Shown piece by piece: positions 54,323 to 63,657 of a DNA stretch of 64,000 nt. The stretch lies in NCBI RefSeq assembly GCF_042850945.1, contig NZ_AP031496.1, positions 2,108,001 to 2,172,000 on the forward strand, in the 5' to 3' direction. Every line of letters starts with the position of its first letter. Position 1 is the stretch's first letter. The notes beneath the pieces are model-generated. The model had not been told where the DNA came from, did not search any database, and saw nothing but the letters and a program-made list of their open reading frames with translations. The position numbers and the translations under genes are program-made. This stretch comes from Halioxenophilus aromaticivorans. GTDB lineage: Bacteria > Pseudomonadota > Gammaproteobacteria > Pseudomonadales > Cellvibrionaceae.

Positions 54323-55256
54323 GAATCAGGCTCGTGTCTAAATCGCTTAAAATAGCTTCAATATCCGGTTTAATGAGCTGGATGTCATCCTCAAATTTCA
54401 GTAGCACGTTTAACGTTTCTTCAACCCAATGCTTGTCCAGTCGAGCCACATTTAATAAGACCAGGGCGCGCGCCCAATCTATGGATTCGCTTATAGCGGG
54501 TAACTTTTTCATCGGCCTTGCTCGCAGTTGCTCGACAAACAGAACCACTTTGTTAAGTAACTCTTCAGATATTTCTGGCAGTTGGGAGGCAATAATACTG
54601 GCTTCCTGGTTAGCGGTGGGAAAGGGGATATATAGGTGTAAGCAGCGTCTCTTTAACGCGTCGCTCAGCTCTCGGGTGTTGTTGCTGGTTAAAATCACCA
54701 CCGGTTCACGGTTGGCTTTTATGGTGCCCAGTTCAGGTATGGTTACTTGGTATTCGCTGAGAAGTTCTAGTAAAAAGGCTTCAAACTCCTGGTCGGCCTT
54801 GTCTATTTCATCGATGAGTAGCACCGCAGGGTGATCCATCTGTAAGGCGCTGAGTAATGGCCTCGGCTGCAGGAAGTCTTCAGAATAAAAGACGTCATTG
54901 AACGATTGCAACTGGCTGAGCGCCGTCGTTAGGCCCTGGCTGGTGTCTACTATGCCGGCTAGCTGATCTTTTAGAATTTGGGTGTAGAGCAGCTGTTTAC
55001 CGTATTTCCATTCGTACAGTGCTTTAGATTCGTCTAATCCTTCATAGCATTGTAAGCGTATCAAATCGGTTTTCAGAAGCTGGGCGGTCTTTTTAGCCAG
55101 TTCGGTTTTACCCACGCCGGGAGGCCCTTCTACTAATAGTGGCTTGTGCAATTCCATGGCTAAAAACAGGGTTGTGGCGATTGAGCTATCGCTTATATAA
55201 CCTAGATCTTGTAAGTTGGCCTGTAATTCGGTGGGTGATTGCTGCGGTGTTTTCAT
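54315..55256 (-). CDS. MoxR-family AAA+ ATPase
   Basis: A 313-residue ATPase with Walker A GPPGVGKT (residues 44-51), Walker B VLLIDEID (145-152) and sensor 1 VILTSNNTRELSDALKRRCL, including the arginine finger region. It is the first gene of a two-gene unit with the CoxE-like VWA protein. MoxR proteins remodel clients with such partners. The unit sits between opgGH and the rod/hook operon, with no known tie to either. Confidence 0.93.
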   Translation of the reverse strand: MKTPQQSPTELQANLQDLGYISDSSIATTLFLAMELHKPLLVEGPPGVGKTELAKKTAQLLKTDLIRLQCYEGLDESKALYEWKYGKQLLYTQILKDQLAGIVDTSQGLTTALSQLQSFNDVFYSEDFLQPRPLLSALQMDHPAVLLIDEIDKADQEFEAFLLELLSEYQVTIPELGTIKANREPVVILTSNNTRELSDALKRRCLHLYIPFPTANQEASIIASQLPEISEELLNKVVLFVEQLRARPMKKLPAISESIDWARALVLLNVARLDKHWVEETLNVLLKFEDDIQLIKPDIEAILSDLDTSLIRG

Positions 55257-55339
55257 AGTCTACTTATTGCTATCTTAGCGGTAGGATCCTAACGACCCAA
55301 AGAGAGTGAATACTACCTATTGTATATAAGGAGAGGCAG

Positions 55340-55537
55340 ATGAATCCACTGTCTGAAGAGATGATCGCTTGTCCGTACTGCGGCGAACACATTTCCGTTT
55401 TACTGGACAGCTCCGAGGCCTGGCAGGAATATATAGAAGATTGCCAGGTCTGTTGTCGGCCTATCGTATTTCATCTACAGCTTGATGAATCAGGAGAGCC
55501 CCTGGTTAATGTGCGCACCGAAGATGATACTTTTTAG
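55340..55537 (+). CDS. CPXCG motif-containing cysteine-rich protein
   Basis: A 65-residue protein with the MIACPYCGEHISVLLDSS start and DCQVCCRPIVFHL, giving a CPxCG pair plus a CxxC pair that would bind one zinc. Length and order match the small CPXCG family of gammaproteobacteria, function unknown. The ATG at 55340 has AAGGAGAGG upstream. Confidence 0.9.
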   Translation: MNPLSEEMIACPYCGEHISVLLDSSEAWQEYIEDCQVCCRPIVFHLQLDESGEPLVNVRTEDDTF

Positions 55538-55856
55538 ATTGATAGGCTTCACCGGTGCATAAGATTCTCTCGCCCATATCTGCACGCGCCTAGCAGCCAT
55601 TGTGCGCTGCATTCCTTTTGCCTTGCTTGCGTAGCCCTTGCCGCATGCCCCTCGCCACCTGCCCAAGCGCCACTAAATAACCACCGATAAATTTTTGACG
55701 CTGGATTCCGCCTTACGATGAATTGCCGTAGGGCGGCAACCGTTATTTGCCGTTAGCCGGTAATCAGCGGCAATGGCTTGCCGTTATAAGTCGGAATAAC
55801 TCAAAAATTTCCATAAATCGGGCTGAAACCGTGGTTATTTGGCCGTTTTTTGAAGT
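55538..55856. other. Region upstream of flgB
   Basis: About 320 bases without a gene. Several GCCGTTA/GGCAA repeats occur around 55724-55790, among them two direct copies of TTGCCGTTA, which might bind a regulator. A candidate sigma-54 promoter follows immediately. Confidence 0.45.
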
Positions 55857-55872
55857 TGGCATAGCCTTCGCT
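55857..55872 (+). promoter_or_regulatory. Candidate sigma-54 promoter of flgBCDE
   Basis: TGGCATAGCCTTCGCT keeps the obligatory GG and GC separated by 10 bases, with one mismatch in the TTGC element. A start site would fall near 55882, some 30 bases before the GTG chosen for flgB. Confidence 0.6.
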
Positions 55873-55913
55873 TAGTGACTAGTAACCATCAAATATTCGA
55901 CGAGATTTTGTTC

Positions 55914-56318
55914 GTGGCTATTAATTTTGAAACAGCACTGGGAGTTCACCCAACCGCGCTTAAAGCTCGCACAGAGCGAGCCAGCTTGTTGGCGAATAAT
56001 TTGGCGAATGCCGAAACTCCTGGATTCAAAGCCCGCGACATGGATTTTCAGCGAGTGTTTGAACAATCACAGTTCGACGGTCCGCAGGGCTTAAACATGA
56101 ATGTGACATCTCAAAAACACACGCCAGGTGGTGCCGAGGTTGTCGATAATGGCGAGTTGATGTATCGCACGCCCACGCAGCCCTCCATTGATGGCAATAC
56201 AGTAGAAGAGCATGTGGAGCACGCCCAATATATGGAAAACGCGCTCGCATTTGAGGCCAGCTTTTTGTTTTTGAAAAGTAAGTTCTCCGGGCTTTTATCC
56301 GCGATTCGAGGTGAGTAA
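55914..56318 (+). CDS. flgB: Flagellar basal-body rod protein FlgB
   Basis: A 134-residue rod protein. The N-terminal motif RASLLANNLANAETPGFKARD is the shared rod/hook signature, and the ending YMENALAFEASFLFLKSKFSGLLSAIRG is usual for FlgB. The GTG at 55914 (reading VAINFETALGVHP) gives the family's normal start; the longer frame from 55875 adds 13 unrelated residues and would include the promoter's start site. It is followed by flgC after 2 bases. Confidence 0.94.
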   Translation: MAINFETALGVHPTALKARTERASLLANNLANAETPGFKARDMDFQRVFEQSQFDGPQGLNMNVTSQKHTPGGAEVVDNGELMYRTPTQPSIDGNTVEEHVEHAQYMENALAFEASFLFLKSKFSGLLSAIRGE

Positions 56319-56320
56319 TT

Positions 56321-56761
56321 ATGTCTCTAGCTAAAATATTTGACACCGCCGGTAGCGCCATGAGCGCAAACACCGTGCGCTTAAATACCACCGCCAGTAA
56401 CCTCGCCAATGCCGAATCCGCGGCATCCAGTATTGATGAAACCTACCGCGCCAGGCACCCGGTATTTTCTGCCATACAACAGCAAGTACAACAGTTGTCC
56501 TTCGACACTGTGGGAGACGGAAAAGGTGAGGCGCAGGGCGTTCAGGTGTTGGGTATTGTCGAGTCCGATTCGCCCTTACAAGAGCGCTATGAACCAAATC
56601 ATCCACTGGCCAACGAAGAAGGCTATGTATTTTATCCCAATGTTAATGCCGTGGAAGAAATGACTAACATGATTTCAGCGTCGAAAGCGTATCAGATGAA
56701 CGTTGAAGTCATGAACTCCGCTAAATCCATGATGCAGCGCGTGCTGACCTTGGGCCAATAA
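56321..56761 (+). CDS. flgC: Flagellar basal-body rod protein FlgC
   Basis: A 146-residue rod protein with NTVRLNTTASNLANAESAAS at the N-terminus and YQMNVEVMNSAKSMMQRVLTLGQ at the C-terminus, both helical ends of the rod/hook family. It forms the proximal rod with FlgB and FlgF. Spacing to flgB is 2 bases; to flgD, 29. Confidence 0.96.
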   Translation: MSLAKIFDTAGSAMSANTVRLNTTASNLANAESAASSIDETYRARHPVFSAIQQQVQQLSFDTVGDGKGEAQGVQVLGIVESDSPLQERYEPNHPLANEEGYVFYPNVNAVEEMTNMISASKAYQMNVEVMNSAKSMMQRVLTLGQ

Positions 56762-56790
56762 GCGCCTGACTGTAGCGAGAAGGTTAAATT

Positions 56791-57504
56791 ATGTCCGTTA
56801 ACAATGTTGATTCAGCACTATCGGCGTACTCAGTACAAAGTCGACAGAAAGAGGCTGACGCCGGTTCCAACAGCGACGAGCTAGGACGTGACGTATTCCT
56901 GCAGTTGTTAACAACACAGCTGCAGCACCAAGACCCTTTATCGCCGCAGGAAAATAGTGAGTTTGTGGCCCAGCTGGCGCAGTTTACTCAGGTTGAATCT
57001 CTGGATCAGTTGAGCAATTCTTTTGAGGACTTTACCGGTTCATTTTTATCGAACCAGGCATTGCAAGCGTCATCCTTGGTTGGCACCTCTGTGACGGTGC
57101 CAACCAACAAGACTTTGCTCGCACCCGAGGGAATTGTCTCCGGCAGTGTGGATGTGCCAGCCAGTACTGGCAACCTTAATATCGATATTTATGACAGCAG
57201 TGGTTCGTTGGTAGATACCATTCCTGTTGGAGCACAGCCCGCCGGTGAAATGGTATTTCGTTGGGACGGGGCTTACGCAGAAGTAAACGGTGAGTTAATT
57301 GATTGGCAATCCAGCCAAGACAGCATTGAATCGGGTGAATACTCGTTTATTGTTACTGCTGCCTTGGATGGGGAAACCACGCAATTAGACACCGCGCTTA
57401 GCGCCAATGTTAACAGTGTTACCGTGGGCAGCGATGGCGAATTAACGTTGAATTTGGCCGGAGTAGGGGCCTTCGATTTCGATGAAGTTATCCAATTCAA
57501 CTAA
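56791..57504 (+). CDS. flgD: Flagellar hook-capping protein FlgD
   Basis: A 237-residue hook scaffold protein. The N-terminal DVFLQLLTTQLQHQDPLSP segment is the FlgD signature, followed by a beta-rich domain with VFRWDG (reading MVFRWDGAYA) typical of the FlgD Ig-like module. It caps the growing hook and is discarded later. Confidence 0.95.
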   Translation: MSVNNVDSALSAYSVQSRQKEADAGSNSDELGRDVFLQLLTTQLQHQDPLSPQENSEFVAQLAQFTQVESLDQLSNSFEDFTGSFLSNQALQASSLVGTSVTVPTNKTLLAPEGIVSGSVDVPASTGNLNIDIYDSSGSLVDTIPVGAQPAGEMVFRWDGAYAEVNGELIDWQSSQDSIESGEYSFIVTAALDGETTQLDTALSANVNSVTVGSDGELTLNLAGVGAFDFDEVIQFN

Positions 57505-57557
57505 CGTAATGCTGGAATTATTCACGCCTAGGACAGGTAAGTACGAGGAGCGTTCTC

Positions 57558-58817
57558 ATGCCGTTTAACGTTGCACTCAGTGGCATTCGAGCTGCCGCTA
57601 TGGATCTCGAAGTAACCGGTAACAACATTTCCAATGCATCCACCATTGGTTTTAAAGAAAGCCGCACGGAATTTGGTGATGTTTACGCCAATTCACTATT
57701 TGGCTCTGGCGCCTTCCAGGTAGGTAGTGGTGTACGAGTAACCGACGTCGCCCAGCAGTTTGACCAAGGAAATTTGGCTTACACTGAAAATGAATTGGAT
57801 TTGGCCATCAGCGGTGAAGGCTTTTTTATCCAAGAAATTGGCGGCGAGCGCAGCTACACGCGGGATGGTACCTTCTCGTTGGATGAAAATGGTTTTGTAT
57901 TGAGTAACAGTGGTGGCGTGATTCAAGGTTTCGGTGCAGACGAAGATGGCAACATCGTGGGCGTATTGACTGACCTACAAATTTCCACTGAAAATATTGA
58001 GCCAATGCAATCCGATACAGTTGACTGGCGTTTGAACTTTGATGCGGAGCAAGAGCCGCCGGTAACCACGGTTTTTGATCCTGCCGATGCAACTTCGTAC
58101 AACTCCGCTACATCAGTGACAATATACGATTCGCTGGGTGTGAGCCATACTTTAACGCAATACTTTGTGCAAGCGGGTAGTACTGCAGATAGAACCGATT
58201 GGCAGGCATACAGCTATATTGACGGTGAAGCGGCTGTTGTCGACGCAGCGGGCGATCCACAATCGAGTTTGATCACTTTTGACTCCACCGGCCAGTTGGT
58301 GGCGGTAGATGGTGTTGATGGCAATACCGAAATTATAATACCAGACTGGGCGCCGATTGAGGCGACGGACCCTGAGCGAACCACGCTTACGGTAGATTAC
58401 ATGGGCTCCAGCCAGTACGCATCAGACTTCGGTGTAACCGATGTGACCCAAGACGGATACACCACAGGTCGTATGTCAGGTTTGGAAATTAATGACTCAG
58501 GTATTATTTTTGCGCGATTCACCAACGGCCAGGCCCGTGTGATAGGGCAGATTGCTCTGGCGGAATTTACGAACAACAACGGTCTCGAACCTACGGGTAC
58601 GAACTCTTGGTCTGAGACCTATTCGTCGGGCGAACCTAATATCGGATCGCCCGGCTCGGCGGTGCTGGGTTATATCAACTCCGGCGCCTTGGAAGAATCC
58701 AATACCGATTTAACAGAGCAGCTGGTGCAATTAATTATTGCTCAGCGTAATTACCAAGCTAACTCTAAAACCATTGAAACTGCGGATCAAATAACGCAAA
58801 CCATTATTAATATTTAA
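57558..58817 (+). CDS. flgE: Flagellar hook protein FlgE
   Basis: A 419-residue hook subunit. It begins MPFNVALSGIRAAAMDLEVTGNNISNASTIG-type sequence, with IGFKESRTEFGDVYA, and ends with LTEQLVQLIIAQRNYQANSK and a helical tail, the D0/D1 ends of hook proteins. The middle (about residues 140-320) is the surface-exposed variable part. A strong terminator follows, closing the flgBCDE unit. GAGGAG precedes the ATG. Confidence 0.96.
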   Translation: MPFNVALSGIRAAAMDLEVTGNNISNASTIGFKESRTEFGDVYANSLFGSGAFQVGSGVRVTDVAQQFDQGNLAYTENELDLAISGEGFFIQEIGGERSYTRDGTFSLDENGFVLSNSGGVIQGFGADEDGNIVGVLTDLQISTENIEPMQSDTVDWRLNFDAEQEPPVTTVFDPADATSYNSATSVTIYDSLGVSHTLTQYFVQAGSTADRTDWQAYSYIDGEAAVVDAAGDPQSSLITFDSTGQLVAVDGVDGNTEIIIPDWAPIEATDPERTTLTVDYMGSSQYASDFGVTDVTQDGYTTGRMSGLEINDSGIIFARFTNGQARVIGQIALAEFTNNNGLEPTGTNSWSETYSSGEPNIGSPGSAVLGYINSGALEESNTDLTEQLVQLIIAQRNYQANSKTIETADQITQTIINI

Positions 58818-58860
58818 GGAATTTTTGCTCCGTAGTAAAAAGAATTGACTGTGCGATTTG

Positions 58861-58884
58861 GGCGACGAAAGTCGCCTTTTTTTT
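58861..58884 (+). terminator. Terminator after flgE
   Basis: GGCGAC/GTCGCC arms with a GAAA loop are followed by T8. It separates flgBCDE from flgF and its downstream genes. Confidence 0.93.
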
Positions 58885-58932
58885 GCCTGACGTTTGGTGA
58901 AAAGTTTAATATTTTCTGCTCGTTAGAATGCT

Positions 58933-58948
58933 TGGCATTGTTGTTGCT
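58933..58948 (+). promoter_or_regulatory. Sigma-54 promoter of flgFGHIJ
   Basis: TGGCATTGTTGTTGCT matches TGGCAC-N5-TTGCW almost completely, with GG and GC 10 bases apart. It lies about 65 bases before flgF and just after the flgE terminator, so a new transcript should begin here. Confidence 0.85.
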
Positions 58949-59011
58949 CAATACTGCTTGTGATCGAAAAGTAACAGATTTTTGACGACAGAGTTTTAAA
59001 GAGGGCAGGCT

Positions 59012-59755
59012 ATGGATCGCGCAATCTACATCGCAATGACCGGCGCTAAAAATAATATGATGGCGCAAACCGCGCGTGCTAATAACTTAGCCAATGCTAA
59101 CACCACGGGCTTTAGGGCAGATTTTGAACAAGCTCGCAGCCAAGGTGTTTACTACGGCGATGGTTTACCCACCAGAGCCTATTCGCAAACAGAGCGACCC
59201 GCCACCGATTTTGCTCTGGGTAATTTACAGCAGACCGGTCGGCAGTTGGATTTGGCCATCGAAGCCGAAGGTTTCTTTGTTGTACAAGCGCCGGATGGCA
59301 GTGAAGCCCTAACCCGTGCGGGTAACTTAAAGATAGATGCCAACGGCGTTTTACACACCGGCAGTGGTTTGCCGCTGATGGGCAACGCAGGTGTCATAAC
59401 TTTGCCGCCCCTTGAGCAAATCGAAATCGGTAAAGATGGCACAATCTCTGTTCAATTACTGGGGCAGGGCCCCGAAGTAATGGCCAACGTAGATCGCTTG
59501 CGCTTGGTTAATCCTGATGCCGCCAATCTTGAAAAAGGACGAGACGGTTTGTTTCGCTTGCGCGAGGGTGGTGAATTTATTGATGACCCCACAGTGACTT
59601 TGGCCTCTGGTGTTTTAGAGAGCAGTAACGTCAACGTGATTGATGAATTCACCAATATATTGGCGCTGGCGCGGCAGTACGAAACGCAAATTAAAATGAT
59701 GTCCACCATCGAGGAAAACGCTGATGCTTCCACTCGGTTGTTACAACTGAGTTAA
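59012..59755 (+). CDS. flgF: Flagellar basal-body rod protein FlgF
   Basis: A 247-residue rod protein. MDRAIYIAMTGAKNNMMAQT and RANNLANANTTGF form the N-terminal signature; the C-terminus has SSNVNVIDEFTNILALARQYE. FlgF is the proximal-rod subunit next to the distal rod FlgG. It is the first gene after the sigma-54 promoter. Confidence 0.96.
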   Translation: MDRAIYIAMTGAKNNMMAQTARANNLANANTTGFRADFEQARSQGVYYGDGLPTRAYSQTERPATDFALGNLQQTGRQLDLAIEAEGFFVVQAPDGSEALTRAGNLKIDANGVLHTGSGLPLMGNAGVITLPPLEQIEIGKDGTISVQLLGQGPEVMANVDRLRLVNPDAANLEKGRDGLFRLREGGEFIDDPTVTLASGVLESSNVNVIDEFTNILALARQYETQIKMMSTIEENADASTRLLQLS

Positions 59756-59880
59756 GGGCGGGGCGGAATCAATTTTCATTGATTTAAATTGTTTGTGACA
59801 AACCTTTTGAACACTACGGAACGGCAGGGATGCGGTTTCAGGATGAAAACACATTAGCGGTACCACAGTGAGGTAACACC

Positions 59881-60666
59881 ATGCACTCAGCATTGTATGT
59901 TAGTAAAACCGGCCTTAGCGCCCAAGACACTCAGTTAACGACTATTTCGAATAACTTGGCCAATGCCTCTACCGTTGGTTTTAAACGCGACAGCGCCGTA
60001 TTTGAAGACCTCTTATACCAGATCACTCGCCAACCTGGTGCTCAGTCCACACAAGACACGACATTGCCCAGCGGTTTGCAATTGGGTACCGGTGTGCGGG
60101 TGGTCAGTACCCAGAAGCAATTTGAGCAAGGCAGCATACAAGTTACTGATCAGACCTTAGATGTGGCTATTGAAGGCCGCGGGCTTTTTCAAATCACTAT
60201 GCCAGATGGTGGCACAGCCTATACCCGTAATGGTCAGTTTCATTTGAACTCCGAGGGCACCATTGTGAATGCCAATGGCTTGGTTTTGGAGCCCGCCATC
60301 AACGTGCCGGAAAATACCAGCACGCTCACCATCGGCACCGATGGCACGGTATCGGCCAATATTATCGGCCAGAATGCACCGCAACAAATTGGCTCCATTA
60401 CGCTGATGGACTTTATCAATCCGGCCGGTTTGCAGGCTTTTGGCGGAAACTTGTTTTACGAAACTGCTGCCAGTGGTAATCCCACTCAGGGTACACCAGG
60501 CCAAAATGGTTATGGTGAACTTCAGCAGGGCTCACTAGAGAGTTCTAACGTCGATATCGTGGAAGAAATGGTCAATATGATCACTACCCAGCGAGTGTAC
60601 GAGCTGAACTCTAAGGTTGTGTCCACCGCTGACCAAATGCTGCAGTACATTACGCAGAACCTTTAA
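59881..60666 (+). CDS. flgG: Flagellar distal rod protein FlgG
   Basis: A 261-residue rod protein, the usual FlgG length. SALYVSKTGLSAQDTQLTTI and SNNLANASTVGFKRD open it; SSNVDIVEEMVNMITTQRVYE and YITQNL close it. About 125 bases separate it from flgF; no promoter or terminator was recognised there. Confidence 0.97.
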   Translation: MHSALYVSKTGLSAQDTQLTTISNNLANASTVGFKRDSAVFEDLLYQITRQPGAQSTQDTTLPSGLQLGTGVRVVSTQKQFEQGSIQVTDQTLDVAIEGRGLFQITMPDGGTAYTRNGQFHLNSEGTIVNANGLVLEPAINVPENTSTLTIGTDGTVSANIIGQNAPQQIGSITLMDFINPAGLQAFGGNLFYETAASGNPTQGTPGQNGYGELQQGSLESSNVDIVEEMVNMITTQRVYELNSKVVSTADQMLQYITQNL

Positions 60667-60678
60667 GAGTACTTCGCC

Positions 60679-61371
60679 ATGATGGGACGTCAAAGCAAGG
60701 CTTTAATATTGTTGTGTGCAGTTGGCTTGTTAGCGGGCTGCGGCGGGCAGCAGATTGCGCCGCAACCTGGAGCCGATCCTCATTATGCGCCTGTGGTTGC
60801 TCCGAGCCAGCCTATGCACCCTCCCAGCAACGGTTCTCTTTTTAGCAGCAATTACGCAATGTCTTTATACGGCGATGCCAAAGCAATGCGAGTAGGCGAT
60901 ATCATTACCGTGTTATTGGAAGAAGAGACCACCTCCAGTAAGTCCTCCGGGGTGTCGGTATCGAAAGATAGCGACATCGGTATTAACGAAGGTACCATTT
61001 TGGGTACGGGTATTAGCGCCAGTAACCTCAGTTTGCTCACCAATGTGGGTGGCTCCCGGGCATTTAATGGTGGTGCCGATGCCGATCAGAGTAATTTATT
61101 GGAAGGCAGTATAACAGTAACCGTGGCCGATATATTAGAAAATGGTAATCTGATTATTCGCGGTGAAAAATGGTTAACGCTGAACCGTGGTGATGAATAC
61201 ATTCGAGTCAGTGGAATAGTCCGCCCACAGGACATTACTACCGATAATACTATCCAATCAACGCGCATTGCCAACGCTCGCATTTCCTACAGTGGTACCG
61301 GTGAATTGGCAGACAGCAATCGTATGGGCTGGTTGAGCCGGTTCTTCAACAGTGCACTATGGCCGTTCTAA
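60679..61371 (+). CDS. flgH: Flagellar L-ring lipoprotein FlgH
   Basis: A 230-residue lipoprotein: signal peptide with lipobox LLAGC (Cys at about residue 21). FlgH blocks include SLYGDAKAMRVGDIITVLLEE and GNLIIRGEKWLTLNRGDEYIR, and SGIVRPQDI follows. It forms the outer-membrane bushing around the rod. It begins 12 bases after flgG and ends 1 base before flgI. Confidence 0.97.
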   Translation: MMGRQSKALILLCAVGLLAGCGGQQIAPQPGADPHYAPVVAPSQPMHPPSNGSLFSSNYAMSLYGDAKAMRVGDIITVLLEEETTSSKSSGVSVSKDSDIGINEGTILGTGISASNLSLLTNVGGSRAFNGGADADQSNLLEGSITVTVADILENGNLIIRGEKWLTLNRGDEYIRVSGIVRPQDITTDNTIQSTRIANARISYSGTGELADSNRMGWLSRFFNSALWPF

Positions 61372-61372
61372 G

Positions 61373-62476
61373 ATGACTATTTTCAAATACCTAGTTGGCT
61401 TCGGTATTCTATTGCTCTCCCTGGCCGCTCAAGCAGAGCGTATAAAAGACATCACCAGTGTGCAGGGCGTGCGCAGCAACCAGCTTATTGGTTACGGCTT
61501 AGTGGTGGGTTTGGACGGCACCGGCGACTCCACTAACCAAGCGCCGTTCACCCAGCAGTCGTTCAATTCCATGCTTAAGCAATTCGGAATTTCCGTGCCC
61601 GAGGGTGCCCGTATGCAGTTAACCAATGTGGCGGCCGTGGCAGTGCACGCGGAACTGCCGGCGTTTGCTAAACCCGGCCAGCCAATAGACGTCACTGTGT
61701 CCTCTATCGGTAATTCGGGGTCGTTGCGCGGCGGCAGCCTGTTGATGACCCCGTTAAAAGGCATCGACGGCAACGTGTATGCCATCGCACAGGGTAACCT
61801 AGTGGTGGGTGGATTGGGCGTAGAAGGCGCCGATGGTTCCCAGGTGACTATCAACGTTCCCAGTGTCGGTCGCATACCCGGTGGTGCTATGGTCGAACGG
61901 GCGGTGTCGTTGGATTTCGCCGGCGGCAAACCTTTGATTCTAAATTTACACCAATCGGATTTCACCACGGCAATGCGGGTGGCGGATGTGATTAATCAAG
62001 CCTTTGGCCCAGAGACCGCCTTGGCCAACGACGCAACGTCCATTGTCGTACAAGCGCCGGTTAACCCATCGCAAAAAGTGAATTTTATCGCCATGGTGGA
62101 AAACCTAGAGGTAGACCCTGGAGAGGGCCCAGCCAAGGTTGTTATTAATTCCAGAACCGGAACCATCATTGTGGGTAACCACGTTACAGTTGAACCTGTG
62201 GCGATTACGCACGGCAGTTTGACGGTTACCATTCGTGAGAACATTGAAGTCAGTCAACCTAACCCTTTAGCCAACGGCGAAACCGTTGTTACCCCGCAAT
62301 CGGAAATCATCGTAGAAGAGGGACCTCGGCCAATGTTTAAGTTTTCGCCAGGTAGCACACTGGATGACATCGTTCGTGCGGTAAACGAGGTTGGCGCAGC
62401 GCCGGGCGATCTTATGGCCATATTAGAAGGCTTAAAGCAAGCCGGTGCGTTAAGGGCGGAGCTGGTGGTGATCTGA
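61373..62476 (+). CDS. flgI: Flagellar P-ring protein FlgI
   Basis: A 367-residue exported ring protein with a signal peptide (cleavage near AQAERI, about residue 21). It begins the mature part with RIKDITSVQGVRSNQLIGYGLVVG-type sequence and includes GGSLLMTPLKG and RTGTIIVG, all FlgI hallmarks. FlgI forms the ring in the peptidoglycan and needs FlgA. The ATG at 61373 is 1 base after flgH. Confidence 0.97.
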   Translation: MTIFKYLVGFGILLLSLAAQAERIKDITSVQGVRSNQLIGYGLVVGLDGTGDSTNQAPFTQQSFNSMLKQFGISVPEGARMQLTNVAAVAVHAELPAFAKPGQPIDVTVSSIGNSGSLRGGSLLMTPLKGIDGNVYAIAQGNLVVGGLGVEGADGSQVTINVPSVGRIPGGAMVERAVSLDFAGGKPLILNLHQSDFTTAMRVADVINQAFGPETALANDATSIVVQAPVNPSQKVNFIAMVENLEVDPGEGPAKVVINSRTGTIIVGNHVTVEPVAITHGSLTVTIRENIEVSQPNPLANGETVVTPQSEIIVEEGPRPMFKFSPGSTLDDIVRAVNEVGAAPGDLMAILEGLKQAGALRAELVVI

Positions 62477-63600
62477 TGGACAGTAACTTTATGTCATCAC
62501 GAGTTAACGACGCGGCCAAGTCTTTTACCGATTTGGCGGCGCTTAACGACGTAAAGAAACTGGGGCGCAACCAAAACCCCGAAGCCATCATGGAAGTGGC
62601 TCGTCAATTTGAATCATTTTTTATCACCCAGCTGATGAAAGAAATGCGCGCTGGAGTAGACCTTATCGGTAAGGATAACTTTACCAACAGCAGCGAAATG
62701 AAGTTCCATCAGCAGATGTTTGACCAGCAAATCTCCTTGGAGGTAGCCAACAAAGGTGGCTATGGCCTGGCAGAGATCATGGCGCGACAGCTCACAGAGC
62801 AATTCGATATTAACTGGGATAGCCTGGAAAACAACACCCCTGATAATAAGACTCTGCTTGCTGAAGTAGATGCAGCTGATAAATCGCTACAACGTCGGTC
62901 GACTCCGCCACCGTCAAGTACAATTGAAACGATGGGCGGCGCACAAACCACGGCTACCGCCACCGTCCCTAGCTCTGTTTCTAAAGTCGGCGATAGCGAC
63001 CAAGCCAAATCAGAAATAGACGCGGGTAGTTTAGGCCAAACCATAGAACAAATTGCGCGCTTCCTGAAGCCACTGACTGGCAAAGCCGCTGATATGGCCA
63101 AAGATGTTATCGAATCCGGCGTTGAGTTGGTTGAGCAGCTACAAATCAACAAAGGTAATTTCTTCGCCGAGCTTAAAGACTTCGCCGCCAACGCGGCGGA
63201 GAAACTGGGCGTGGATAAAAATGTTTTACTAGCCCAGGCAGCATTAGAAACTGGTTGGGGAGAGTTTATTAGTAAGGGGGATAGCGGCTCTAGTAAGAAC
63301 TTATTCAATATTAAGAGTAGCTCCCAGTGGACAGGTGATAGCGTTAAGGTAACTACCGTGGAGTACCGTGATGGCGTTGCACAAAAAGAGCAAGCAAATT
63401 TTCGCGCCTATTCTTCTTTCGAAGACAGCTTCGACGACTACGCAGATTTTATATTATCCAACCCTAGGTATGAGAAGGCGCTATCCTGTGCCAGCGATAG
63501 TGAAGCTTATTTACGAGAGTTACAGCAAGCGGGGTACGCAACGGATCCTAACTACGCGGATAAAATCATGCAGCTGTTGCAACAGCCAGAATTTAAGTAG
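62476..63600 (+). CDS. flgJ: Flagellar rod-assembly peptidoglycan hydrolase FlgJ
   Basis: A 374-residue two-domain protein. The N-terminal rod-cap domain has VARQFESFFITQLMKEMR, a Ser/Thr-rich linker follows (about residues 140-185), and the C-terminal glucosaminidase domain has QAALETGWGEF with the catalytic glutamate, and SKNLFNIK. It caps the growing rod and opens a gap in the wall. It overlaps flgI by TGATG. Confidence 0.96.
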   Translation: MDSNFMSSRVNDAAKSFTDLAALNDVKKLGRNQNPEAIMEVARQFESFFITQLMKEMRAGVDLIGKDNFTNSSEMKFHQQMFDQQISLEVANKGGYGLAEIMARQLTEQFDINWDSLENNTPDNKTLLAEVDAADKSLQRRSTPPPSSTIETMGGAQTTATATVPSSVSKVGDSDQAKSEIDAGSLGQTIEQIARFLKPLTGKAADMAKDVIESGVELVEQLQINKGNFFAELKDFAANAAEKLGVDKNVLLAQAALETGWGEFISKGDSGSSKNLFNIKSSSQWTGDSVKVTTVEYRDGVAQKEQANFRAYSSFEDSFDDYADFILSNPRYEKALSCASDSEAYLRELQQAGYATDPNYADKIMQLLQQPEFK

Positions 63601-63657
63601 TACTGGAACTATGATGAAATATGAAATGACCCGGCGGTTAGTTATGAGGGTAATACT

